From assembly GCA_036250225.1 (NCBI GenBank), contig JAPZLL010000046.1:220036-284035 (forward strand): a DNA stretch of 64,000 nucleotides, in the 5' to 3' direction. Every line of letters starts with the position of its first letter. Within the stretch, counting starts at the first letter, position 1. Under the pieces are notes generated by a model. The model did no database searches. It was not told where the DNA came from and saw only the letters and a program-made list of their open reading frames with translations. Source of the stretch: Cercophora sp. LCS_1. Taxonomy: Eukaryota > Ascomycota > Sordariomycetes > Sordariales > Lasiosphaeriaceae. A program made the position numbers and the translations under genes. Positions 10,783-20,670 of this stretch are shown here, one piece after another.

Positions 10783-13077
10783 ATGTCGAGTGGAAAGAAG
10801 CACTCCCGTAGCGACGGGTTCGAGCACGACTACACCTCGCGCGGCAAGCGGCAAAAGACGGCGCCCGCGACGAATGGCGCCGCCGCCGAGAAGAAGCCGA
10901 AGCGGGAGGAGAAGCACAAGCGCCAGAAGCAGGAGCGCGAGCAGAAGCGCGAATTGAAGCAGCTTCAACAGGGCCTCGATGAAGGGAGGGCCAAGGAGAC
11001 CGAGGAGACCGTCGAGGATGCTGTCGGAGCCCCTGTCGAGCCAATCGCGGAGGAGATTATCGAGGACGCTGCCCAGCCGGTAGAGAACGGCGCCGCCCCT
11101 GAGCCTATGGAGGTTGACTCCGAGGCGCAGCCGAACCAGAAGGAGACGAAAAAGAAGGAGAAGAAAGACAAAAAGGAGAAGAAGGATAAGAAGGCCAAGA
11201 AGACCGAGACGCCGCGGGAGGAGCCAACGCCCGAGGAGGCGGTCACAGAAGCGCCTGCTGAGGAGACTCCCGAGGAGGCTGCTGAGGAGGTTGTTGAGGG
11301 AAAGAGGGAGAAAAAGGACAAGAAGGACAAAAAAGACAAGAAGGACAAGAAGAAGGACAAGAAGGAGAAGAAGGCAAAGAAGGACAAGTCGGGGGTTTCG
11401 GAAGAGGTGACTCCCGAGGCAGCACCTCAGGAGAACGGTGCCTCCAACGGTGTCTCCAACGGCCACGCTGAGACCAACGGAGATGCTACTGAGGCATCAA
11501 CTCCCGAGGCAACCCCGGCGGCCAATGGGGCGACCCAGCGCAACGGGGCGACATACACGTATCGCCAAACCGCTGCCCTCGATGCCGTTCCCGAGTCAGA
11601 GATTGAGATCTTCCTCAAGGAGAAGGAGATTCGCATCATCGATCCATCTTTCTCCAAACTTCGCCCAGTCCTTCAGTTCTCCCAGCTCCCCTCCTCCAGG
11701 TTGGTCTCCAAGAAGCCATTCGCCGGTTTCAGCTCCCCGACCCCCATTCAGTCCGCTTCGTGGCCCTTCGCCCTGTCCGGCCGTGATGTCATCGGTATTG
11801 CCGAGACTGGTTCTGGCAAGACCCTCGCCTTTTCTGTTCCCTGCGTTGAGGCGCTCCTGTCATGCCCCAAGCCGACTCATTCCAAGAAGGAGAGGACCGC
11901 TTTTGCGCGCGCCGTCATTGTATCACCCACCCGTGAGCTGGCGATGCAGACGCATGAGGCCATTTCGAAGCTGGCGTCTCTTGTCGGACTCTCGGCTGTT
12001 TGCCTCTACGGTGGCGCCAGCAAGGATGACCAGCGCAATCTCCTCCGCAGGAATTCGGGTGCTGATATCATCGTCGCAACGCCCGGTCGTCTCAAGGACT
12101 TTTTGTCCGAGGGGTCGGTGTCGCTTGCGGATGCCATGTTTGCCGTCCTTGATGAGGCCGATCGCATGCTTGATAAGGGTTTCGAGGAGGACATCAAGCT
12201 CATTCTGGGCTCGTGCCCACCCCGTGAGAAGCGTCAGACGCTCATGTTCACGGCTACCTGGCCCACTAGTGTGCGCGGCTTGGCCGAGGGGTTCATGGTT
12301 GAGCCCGTCAAGGTAACCATTGGCAACCGGACTCGTGCCGGCGAGGAGGACGGAGAGGGGAATGGCACTGTCGAGCTTCAAGCCAACAGTCGTATCGAGC
12401 AGAAGGTCGAGGTTGTCGACCCCCGTGGCAAGGAGCAGCGTCTATTGGAGCTCCTTCGCGAGGCGCAAAGGGGCAGCGCCAAGAACGACAGGATCCTGGT
12501 CTTCTGCCTGTACAAAAAGGAGGCTGTCAGAGTGGAGCAGTTCCTCGAGAGGAGAGGCATCAAGGTTGCCAGCATCCACGGTGACCTCAGGCAGGAGCAG
12601 AGGACGAGGAGTTTGGAGGCTTTCAAGGCGGGCACCACCAGTGTATTGGTCGCGACCGACGTTGCCGCTCGTGGTCTGGACATCCCCGAGGTCAAGCTGG
12701 TCATCAACGTGACGGTGAGTCCCCAAGGTCTTGTATCCTGGCAATGCTGACATACGACAGTTCCCCCTCACCATCGAGGATTACGTCCACCGTATCGGCC
12801 GTACAGGCCGTGCTGGAAAGACTGGTAAGGCCATCACACTGTTCACAGAGCACGACAAGTCCCATTCAGGATCGTACGTACCATCTTCCCGCCTTCTTCA
12901 AGTGCACGTCTAACAGTCCTTAGGTTGATCAACATCCTCAAGGCGGCTAACCAGCCCGTCCCTGACGAGCTCCTCAAGTTCGGCACGACGGTGAAGAAGA
13001 AGGGCCACGACTCGTATGGCGCCTTCTTCAAGGATGTAGACATGAGCAAGAAGGGCACCAAGATCACGTTTGACTGA
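10783..13077 (+). CDS. dbp3: DEAD-box ATP-dependent RNA helicase, DBP3 type
   Basis: Exons 10783-12714, 12761-12873 and 12924-13077 sum to 2199 nt and give 732 aa; introns are 46 and 50 bp. The N-terminal ~290 residues are a charged tail of KKEKKDKK repeats. The core carries the Q-motif region (GFSSPTPIQSASWP), motif I AETGSGKT (~340), Ia PTRELAMQ, Ib TPGR, II DEAD (~457), III as TAT rather than SAT, and VI HRIGRTGRAG. The C-terminus DSYGAFFKDVDMSKKGTKIT is characteristic of Dbp3, which acts in 27S/35S pre-rRNA processing for the 60S subunit in the nucleolus. The start ATG follows an AAA context. The lysine-rich tail makes it longer than most orthologues. Confidence 0.93.
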
Positions 13078-13125
13078 GCTTCCTAAGCATCTTACACTAT
13101 TGTTACACCTTTGTAGTCAAGATTT

Positions 13126-15048
13126 TTACTCGGTCTTTTCCCGCTTCCCTTTCAGTGTTTGCCATCCACTGAGGAGGAAGTCCTTCTCGGAGAGTATTCT
13201 ATACCAAGTCAGCATTGCGCAAGAGATAGAGGGAAATGTCACTCACAATATCCCAACAAACGGAACCGCAACCCCCGCAATCTTGACCAACTCCACGATA
13301 ACCGCCTTGACCCCAACCGCAAGAGCCCCAGCGCCAACGACCCACCTGACAGCCTGCGCCGTGACAACCCCCGCCCCCAAAGCAAGAGGCTTAGGCAGCA
13401 TCTCCAACAAACCAATCCCCACCCCCTTCTTCCCAAAATACCCCCTGATAAACACGCCACACCACAAAATTCTACACGCCATATTCATCCCATTCGCAAC
13501 AACCAGCCCCGTGGCACCCCACTCCAGCATCCTTAAAAACACGAACCCACTCGCCGCGAAACCAAGCGAAAACGCCCCCATCCACGCAGACTGCGCGTGC
13601 ACCTCCTTCTCCGTCGCAACAGACGCGACAAACGCCTCGGCAACTCCATTCACCGCCAACAGCGGTATATACCACATATAGGCAGCCAAACACTCCCCGG
13701 CGCCCGACGAGGCCCACTTCGGCCCCGCCACAAGTGATAGCAAAAGCGGTGCAGCCGTTGGCCCCAGCGTGATGATAACCAGTGACAGAATCGCATACAC
13801 TCTCAACAACGCAACTAAATCCCTCGCTGCTTGTTTCGTTGATGATACCGGTGAACCAGGCGTGAGCAGCCGACTGAAATAACTGCGTGATGACTCCTCG
13901 ATCGGCTGGAAGAGCAATCGAGCGACTAACCCGCCGTAGTTATTTGCTAGTGCGTAGACACCCTGTGCCGTGGGCGTGGAGAGGATGCTCACGAGGAAGG
14001 TGTCCCCTTGCGTGAGGACGTGTTTGACCACGCTTTGGGCCATCATGCTTGAGGCGAGCTCGAGGGTGGGTCGGTAGAAGTAGGTGAGGACGAAGTCTCC
14101 CGATGGAATTCGGGAAGGGGAGAGGGAGAAACCTTCAGTCTTGGAGAGGCGGTGGCCGTGAGAAGTGTAGACCAGGAGCAGGCCGACGCCGTAGCTGAGT
14201 TGGCCGACGGCGAAGGGGAGGACGCCTAGGGCGCGGTGCAGGCGGGAGCCGAGAATGGCGGTGCCGAGGGTGATGGTGCAGCGGAGGAATGTGGCGGTTG
14301 ATTCGGCGGTCGCGCGCGTGCTGAATTGGAGGCGGGTTTGGGTCAGGACGAAGGCGGGTTCGGACAGGAGCTCGGTGATGGAGGCGAGGGCATAGATGTA
14401 GAGGGAGGGGATGAGGAAGGGTGTTGTGGTGAGGGTTGTGGTGCTGAGGGAGGTGAGGTAGAGGTAGCCTAGGATGAAGGATAGGGGAATGCCCAGAAGG
14501 ATGGAGAGGTAGCCTAGGTTAATGGCGGCTTGGGCCGAGTGGTTGGGTGTTTTTTTGGAGGCATCCTTGTTGGTGGTGGTTGTTGTGTCTTGGCGTTGGA
14601 TGGCGACTCGGAGACTTTCGCGGGCGAAAAAGATGACGGAGAGGTAGTAGACTTCGAGCTGGGTTGCGACACCGAGAAGTTGGGCGGTCAGGAAGCGGAG
14701 CAGGAGCTGGTTTGCGATGAATGTGATGGCGCGTGAAATGACCTGCAGCAGGATGAGCAATGAGGCGCCGCGCACCGCACGCGTGCTATTGTCATTTTTC
14801 GGGCTAGCAGGAGGAGGTTTCTCCTCTTTGGCGCTTGAGGTGGCCATTGCCTGAGGGTATGAGGATAAAGAGGCGTGTGTCGTTGCCGCCGCTTCGTGGT
14901 TGAGGTTGGAATTGGCAGCTGGTGGGGCCGCCACGTGGCAGCTCTTCACACATAACCCTGAGTCGTCACCGCTTTCCATATATAACCCTGCCCCGCCTTC
15001 AGTCTCCTTCACTCCTGAGGCAACATTGTTTTCTGTCTTGTCACTCAA
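13126..15048 (-). CDS. rft1: RFT1-type oligosaccharide translocation protein
   Basis: Exons 15048-13247 and 13198-13126 are joined by a 48-bp intron (GTGAGT donor, GCTGAC branch, TATAG acceptor); 1875 nt give 624 aa. The first membrane block reads RGASLLILLQVISRAITFIA and then LLGVATQLEVYY and ARESLRVAIQRQ, the conserved Rft1 N-terminal pattern. About a dozen hydrophobic segments follow. The family works in the ER on the Man5GlcNAc2-PP-dolichol step of N-glycosylation. The small second exon adds SEKDFLLSGWQTLKGK. The first 67 residues are poorly conserved-looking, so the true start may be the internal ATG at 14847. It is convergent with the helicase gene, with 48 bp between stop codons. Confidence 0.9.
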
Positions 15049-15418
15049 GCAGGGTTAAGAAAAGCACTTTCTAGTTGGAAGTTCTCTTTGTTTAAATAAT
15101 TCTCCCTTGACAGTGCCCTTGTTGTGGTCTTGTAGAACACCTTTTCCGGCCTGGGGATCTTGGTGTAAGCAGGCCTCGCCGGGATTTACCAGAGGTGGTT
15201 GTGATTTCTCTCCCCGACCTAGCTCCACCCGCCTTACCGGCTGCCATGTGGAGGCCAGAAAACCGTCAGGCTGCCAGCCGGTCAGAGTAACCTCTGGATA
15301 TTTTGTCCAAACCCTTCGCTCTATTCCTTGCCTTTCTCACTTCAACCCTTCTTCTCAACCTCTCCTTTCCACACTGCGAACTCAAGTACACCCTCTTACC
15401 TCTATCATCACCACCAGC
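15049..15418. promoter_or_regulatory. Divergent promoter region
   Basis: A 370-bp gap between divergently transcribed RFT1 and the 15419 gene. The last 100 bases before 15419 are strongly pyrimidine-rich on the plus strand (CTTCAACCCTTCTTCTCAAC and similar), as is common just upstream of fungal transcription starts. No defined operator is recognised. Confidence 0.5.
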
Positions 15419-16327
15419 ATGGCTGCTCCCACTCCCAACTCGCCTCTTCGCCGCGTCTACGATGCAACTGTCGAGAGCATCAACAATGGCGCTAAGGTGC
15501 TTGACCTGAGAGACGTCTTCAGCCGAGGTAGGGCGTCACATTGTTACCATGAGAGGCCCAGGGAGGTTACTGACAACTGACAACTGTGACAGGCTTACTG
15601 AACGAACCCTTCCCCGGCGACAAGCGCGACAAGGGTGACAACCACCGCCAGGCCTCTGGCCCGCTCTTTGCGACCAACGAGAAGGAAGAGGTCCTCATCA
15701 AGTTCTACGTTGCCGCTCGTGAGCTTTCCAGGGTCGGTGGAATCGATGTCGACTTTGCCAAGACCACTATCTCTCGCGGTATGTTCTCCTGCCACCATTC
15801 CCGACGAAGATGCACTGACCTTTCCAGCTTATGCCGGCGAGCCCCTTCAAGTCCCGTCTGGCGCGACAGGCCATCCCGCCCGTCATTATATCGTACCTCT
15901 TGACGGCTTGACCCGCAAGTTCAATGATCTCGATGTCCAGGACGACCCCGATGGTGCCGCCAGTCCGACGTGTTCTTCCCAGACTGTCAGCGACAATGGT
16001 GGTAAGTGGGGCTCGCCCGACGCCCCGCCCGCGCGGCGCCATCCCTCCCGAGATCGAGTCCGCCGTGGCCGTGACAAGAAGCGCTCGTCCCGTCTTCGCT
16101 CGCCACCCTTTCACTCCGTGACTTGGGGTCCTGATAGCCCGCGCGGAGAGGCTGACAACGAGAGCGACTCATCCCTTCAAGCCTGGGGGGGCACAAGTAC
16201 GATGAAAGGTACCAAAAGTCCCAAAGGAGACAGTTCGCCGCCCAGTCCCCCCGCTGGGGTGTACTCTAACTTTAGAGCCCCGGGCGCCTGGGGCAGTACT
16301 GACCAGACAGGCAGCTGGGGTTGGTGA
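15419..16327 (+). CDS. Hypothetical protein, disordered C-terminal half
   Basis: Exons 15419-15527, 15593-15778 and 15828-16327 total 795 nt and give 264 aa. Introns are 65 and 49 bp with GTAGGG and GTATGT donors, and the frame is kept at both. The N-terminal ~100 residues look globular (RRVYDATVESINNGAKVLDL, then a Lys/Glu-rich segment and an ARELSRVGG helix). The rest is Ser/Pro/Gly/Arg-rich with several Trp-Gly pairs and ends QTGSWGW. I do not recognise a family. There is no signal peptide or membrane segment. It may be nuclear or nucleic-acid associated given the RRGRDKKRSSR stretch, which is only inference. Confidence 0.65.
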
Positions 16328-16640
16328 AGGCATAGTGGCCTCGGAGATTTCGGAAACGGGCGAGGATAGAGAGGTTCTGGCGTGCTTTGCGTGTTGTCAC
16401 TTGGGCTTTGGGAGGAAGAGCTGGCCTTGGAGTTGATAGGGACGCGCTTTTTGGACGACAGATAAAGTTGATAGCCAATTTGTGATCGGAAAATGGTGTT
16501 GTTGGTCTGGCCCATTGAGTGTCTTGCTTAAATTTAAATTTGTTGTTGTCCGTTCACGGCCGAGGAAAGAATTGATGTTTGCTTCTGCAGCGGATCATCG
16601 GACCCGGCCGGCCGTGGTTGCCCGTTTTGGAACCGTCATA
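16328..16640. other. Intergenic
   Basis: About 310 bp, 3' flank of the preceding gene and 5' flank of a HET gene. The HET frame stays open back to 16482, but only non-ATG or weaker starts lie there, apart from an in-frame ATG at 16575. Confidence 0.45.
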
Positions 16641-19046
16641 ATGCCGCGACAGAGCTTCCCCATCCAGGCAGCAGGAACCGTGCATGCATCCCCACACAAC
16701 CAAATGACAGACATGGACACAACGTCGCGCAGCACGAGAAAGGAGCCAAGATGGAAGACCACAAGCTTTATCAACCCTTTCTCCGATTTGAGACCATTCA
16801 AAAAACTCACGTGCCCGACCCACGAGCGATGCGACCTGCACTGCGACCCAAATGCCGAAGTCGTTATCCGCGCCGTCGACATTTGCCTCACCCCGTCGGA
16901 CAGTGAAGACGAATATCAGGGCGGTGCATCGAATCAACGCAATGGTAATGAGGCGGCTGACGGCAATGGCGATGGCGGTGGCGACAGCGACAGCGACGAT
17001 GCCAGCTACAGCAGTAGTGACTCCGATTCACCTCTACCGTCCGTCGCGCCCGTCAGATTACCACTTCATCCTGACCACCACCTCGGTGAGCTTGAGTTCA
17101 CTATGGCGCCGCGCTTTCCTGCTGGGACGTACATTCCGGAACGAGCTGAGCCGACGACCATCAGCCCGTCATCACCTCCCTTCGAATACAACGACCTGGA
17201 TTCCTCGACGCGCCAGATACGTCTGATCAAGATCAAGCCGGCCATCTTTGTTGCCGATGTGCTCGACTGCGATATTATCACTACCAGCCTACCCGAAGAA
17301 ACTTCGGACACGGTGCCCGAGTATGACGCCTTGTCATATTGCTGGAGTATGGACGACAGGCCTCCCCCACAGCGACAAGCCGTGCCAAGCACTGGCCCAA
17401 GAACGATTTTAATCAACGGCAAACAACACCAGATTCAAGAGAGCTTAGCACTCGCCTTACACCGCTACCGTCGCCTGGGCTGTACTTATACACGCCGCGA
17501 GCGAGAACGGTGGAAAGGTAAAGCTGAGTATATCTGGGCTGACGGTATCTGCATCGACCAGTCCAACATCGCCGAGAAGACGACGCAGGTGACTCTCATG
17601 GGTGACATATACAGCCGTGCGAGGCGAGTTTTCGTTGACTTGGGCTTCGTTCCAGACAATTGGATCGCGGCATTACACTTGATGAAGTCGATTGAGTACA
17701 CAACTCAGTTCGCAACCCCACATGGGTCCTTGATCCACGAAAACCTCCTGTTTGGGGATTTCGAGATACCGCCTCCGGACCACATCGCATGGCGTGCGTT
17801 GGGCTATCTCATGGGCATGCCCTGGTTCAAGCGCACATGGGTTGTGCAGGAGGTAGCTCTTAATGAGAGAGACCCCATCGTCATGGCCGGCACCTATTGC
17901 TTTGGATTCAGTTTGTTCATCCGCGCTCTCGAGTTTTGTCGGTTGCAAGGATACATGAGACCTCTCGATCCAGCTGGGACGTGGAAAACTACGCACGCAA
18001 CAAAGTTATGGCAGTTTCGGGTGAAGACTCGGAAGGGATTATCCCGGCTGAGCGACTTCCTTCATTCACTTTGGGATTTTCACGCCACAGACCCAAGGGA
18101 CAAGGTTTTTGGGTTCCTGTCGTTGATGCACCCTGATGATCGCATAGCGCCAGACTATTCGCTTTCAACCGAGCAGGTCTATACCGCGTTCGCTTGCCGC
18201 GCTGTTGAAAACGGGTGGACAGTGAACGTACTCGACGTTGCCGGTCTTCATGGACGATTTGCTGATAGTGGGTCACTATCCAGCTGGGTCCCGGACTGGC
18301 GAGTGTCCAAAGGTCATCCAAAATCAGTATCAGTCATGCGAGAGCACCCATACAATGCGTCTGAGCCATACGCGGGGACATCGGCACACTCACGAGTGGT
18401 AGGGCTTGGTGACAATCCCGCCCTCGAACTTGGGGTTTTTGTCGCGGACACAATAAAAGAGATGGCGGATGTCTTCCCAAACCCTAAGAACAAAGAGGAT
18501 AGGGCGGAACTCGACCCCGCCAACGGCTTCTTCGAACACAATCGGGCACTCTACCGCCTTCAGTATGGCCCGAGCGACAATGACGTATGGGATGCCTTTG
18601 CACGAACTCTCTTGATGGACGACCTCTACACGACTGGGAAGAACACGATTCTCGTCTTTTCCGAGATCTCTGACCCTGGCGCAATTCTTTCACAGATCAT
18701 CAACGATCCACAGAAAAGGGGCCTGCATGGCCGGGAAGACAATTCTCGCGTCTGGTCTCCCATTGACACATTTTCAATCCAGGCCCGCGTGTCCATGCGT
18801 GGACGGAGATTTGCAGTGACAGTAGCTGGTTATATGACGTTGGTCCCAAACGTGTCGTTGCCGGGGGATGTCGTTTGCATCATCCCTCCTGGGACCACGC
18901 CATTTGTGTTGCGGGAGGTGCCATGCGACAACACCGAAGGACCCAAACGGTATCAGTTGGTTGGAGATGCTTACGTCCATGGTATGATGTACGGGGAGAT
19001 GCTCCAGCGGGAAGATTACAAACTGGACAAGGTCTGGATTATCTAG
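16641..19046 (+). CDS. HET-domain protein 1 (heterokaryon incompatibility type)
   Basis: Single exon, 801 aa from the ATG at 16641; an in-frame ATG at 16575 is an alternative start. The HET domain spans roughly residues 225-400, with the signature YDALSYCWS (~227) and EYIWADGICIDQSNIAEKTT (~296), then MGDIYSRARRVFVDLGF. A later block WFKRTWVVQEVAL also matches the family. An acidic low-complexity segment rich in Asp/Ser/Gly precedes the domain. HET proteins trigger programmed cell death on contact with an incompatible partner in heterokaryons; partner genes are not evident here. It lacks NACHT, ankyrin or WD repeats. A second HET gene follows 1.6 kb downstream in the same orientation. Confidence 0.9.
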   Translation: MPRQSFPIQAAGTVHASPHNQMTDMDTTSRSTRKEPRWKTTSFINPFSDLRPFKKLTCPTHERCDLHCDPNAEVVIRAVDICLTPSDSEDEYQGGASNQRNGNEAADGNGDGGGDSDSDDASYSSSDSDSPLPSVAPVRLPLHPDHHLGELEFTMAPRFPAGTYIPERAEPTTISPSSPPFEYNDLDSSTRQIRLIKIKPAIFVADVLDCDIITTSLPEETSDTVPEYDALSYCWSMDDRPPPQRQAVPSTGPRTILINGKQHQIQESLALALHRYRRLGCTYTRRERERWKGKAEYIWADGICIDQSNIAEKTTQVTLMGDIYSRARRVFVDLGFVPDNWIAALHLMKSIEYTTQFATPHGSLIHENLLFGDFEIPPPDHIAWRALGYLMGMPWFKRTWVVQEVALNERDPIVMAGTYCFGFSLFIRALEFCRLQGYMRPLDPAGTWKTTHATKLWQFRVKTRKGLSRLSDFLHSLWDFHATDPRDKVFGFLSLMHPDDRIAPDYSLSTEQVYTAFACRAVENGWTVNVLDVAGLHGRFADSGSLSSWVPDWRVSKGHPKSVSVMREHPYNASEPYAGTSAHSRVVGLGDNPALELGVFVADTIKEMADVFPNPKNKEDRAELDPANGFFEHNRALYRLQYGPSDNDVWDAFARTLLMDDLYTTGKNTILVFSEISDPGAILSQIINDPQKRGLHGREDNSRVWSPIDTFSIQARVSMRGRRFAVTVAGYMTLVPNVSLPGDVVCIIPPGTTPFVLREVPCDNTEGPKRYQLVGDAYVHGMMYGEMLQREDYKLDKVWII

Positions 19047-19975
19047 TTGCATCGGGGGGGAGCAGATCTACCTATTCATCCGGCCAATTGTTGCGGGATC
19101 CCCAGGCGTCACTGGGAATCATCCTCAACGGCGGGCCAAGACAAGAGGGAACTCAGCAGGAAGGGGAGGGCTCTTGGTGGCAGCGGTCACCCCAGCAACA
19201 AAGGCCTCAAAGTACAAAGTGCCTCTTGCCGGGGTGTGGCAAACCCCCCGAATTCTGGCCATGAGGACCAGATGAAAACTGGCTAGGCCTAAACAAGTGA
19301 CCTCGGCCACAAAACTGCTGAGCTACCCGAGAGCCGACACCTCACATATCAAAAGACGGGAATTCGACGCCTCCAGTCTGCTGCTGCAAGCCACAAAAAA
19401 AGTGCCCACCCTGGGTAACAGTACAGCAGCAGCAGCGGCAGCGGCACTCGAGCAGTAGGTTCCCACCGGGGATCAGTGTTTGTGCCCGGTCACGAGGAGA
19501 GCATGGCAAGTGAGCGGATGGAACTTCTCACAATAGGTGTTTCGAGCTCCATTTGCTCAGGAATCCTCACAAGGCAAGCAAGGGAGAGGTCGAGATGGGT
19601 GTGTAGCAACAAGAGGGCGGGCATCGGAAATTTGCAGAAGATCGGGTGTGTCTATGAGGGAAGCCGGGGGGCGTGCGGGGTCGGCTGGTTTGACGGTGTC
19701 TGCCTCTTGAACAGCATACTGTGCCTGATAGCTGGGGACTTTTGGGAGAGGGGTCTCGAATGGACAAAGGCGAAAAAACTCCCCTTTTTCGCCTCGACTG
19801 CTTTCACAGTCATTTCCAAGCCCATTCACATTGCGTTGAAGCCAACACCCCTCCAAGGCAAGTCATCACCAGGTCAGCCGGTGGCACCCAGCCGAGAACC
19901 CCGCACCTCAGGGGTACCCTAACCGATGAGATCCACACCACAACCAGGAAAACTGACGGGATTCCCAATGTTGAA
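19047..19975. other. Intergenic with CAG/GCA microsatellite
   Basis: About 930 bp with no supported gene. A short imperfect CAG/GCG triplet run lies near 19420-19445. The minus-strand tRNA-Asn begins at the right end of this gap. Confidence 0.5.
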
Positions 19976-20049
19976 CTCCCTCGGAGAGGATCGAACTTAC
20001 AGCCTCCAGATTAACAGTCTGACGCGCTAGCCAATTGCGCCACGAGGGG
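19976..20049 (-). tRNA. tRNA-Asn (anticodon GTT), possibly imperfect
   Basis: Read on the minus strand, this 74-nt stretch folds as a cloverleaf. The acceptor stem pairs CCCCTCG with CGAGGGA (C-A mismatch at the end), the D arm is GCGC-AATTGGCTA-GCGC, the anticodon stem is TCAGA/TCTGG, and the loop CTGTTAA gives anticodon GTT. The T loop is TTCGATC, but the T stem (GTAAG with CTCTC) has two mismatches. No intron is present. It could be a functional gene or a slightly decayed copy. Confidence 0.75.
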
Positions 20050-20670
20050 ATGCCTGTTGTTGGAAGTGCGGCGCCAAAAAGTGCCTTGTGTCGTTGCTCC
20101 GTGGTGGCATTCACAATTTGACCCTGCACCTTCAAGTCTGCTGTATTTGGGGAGAGTGAATTGACGGGGAATGGGCGGTAGTGGGTTGTCGACGGCGTTA
20201 GGCTTTATGGAAGTAGAGAATACCGACGGATGATTTCAGGGGTCAAGACATGATGTCGATATTCTAGGTTGGCTTCCTTCCTGTTTCCTACCGCATTGCG
20301 TGCGAGCGACCTGTTCTCGCATTCAATGGACAGTGCTGCGTGGGCACCCTAACAGCGGCACAGTGCACAATCCGATCTGCACACCAAGGATGTCTCAGCC
20401 CACCTGCCGAGAGAACTGAAAAGGGAAAGAACAACCGCCGACACGCAAACAGGGCTTGAGGGCGGAGAACCAATGGAGGCGGACACTCCAGTGGCGGGCA
20501 TTGGACTAACCCCAATGGAGACGGCCGAACGACCGCCACCATGGACGCCACCATAGTAGGCCAGGTAGACCAAGAAGACCGGGGCGTCACATAACTACCG
20601 ACCACCGACCAGAAGCCTCCCAAATGGACGAATTTCACCTTGAGCGGCATTGAGTTACCGGGCTGTCACG
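20050..20670. other. Intergenic
   Basis: About 620 bp between the tRNA and the second HET gene. Short overlapping frames only; nothing recognisable. Confidence 0.5.

Noticed and set aside
11114..11410. Arg-rich and Phe/Ser-rich frames over the helicase N-terminus (both strands)
   Set aside because: They are frame shadows of the KKEKKDKK-type tail of the DEAD-box gene.
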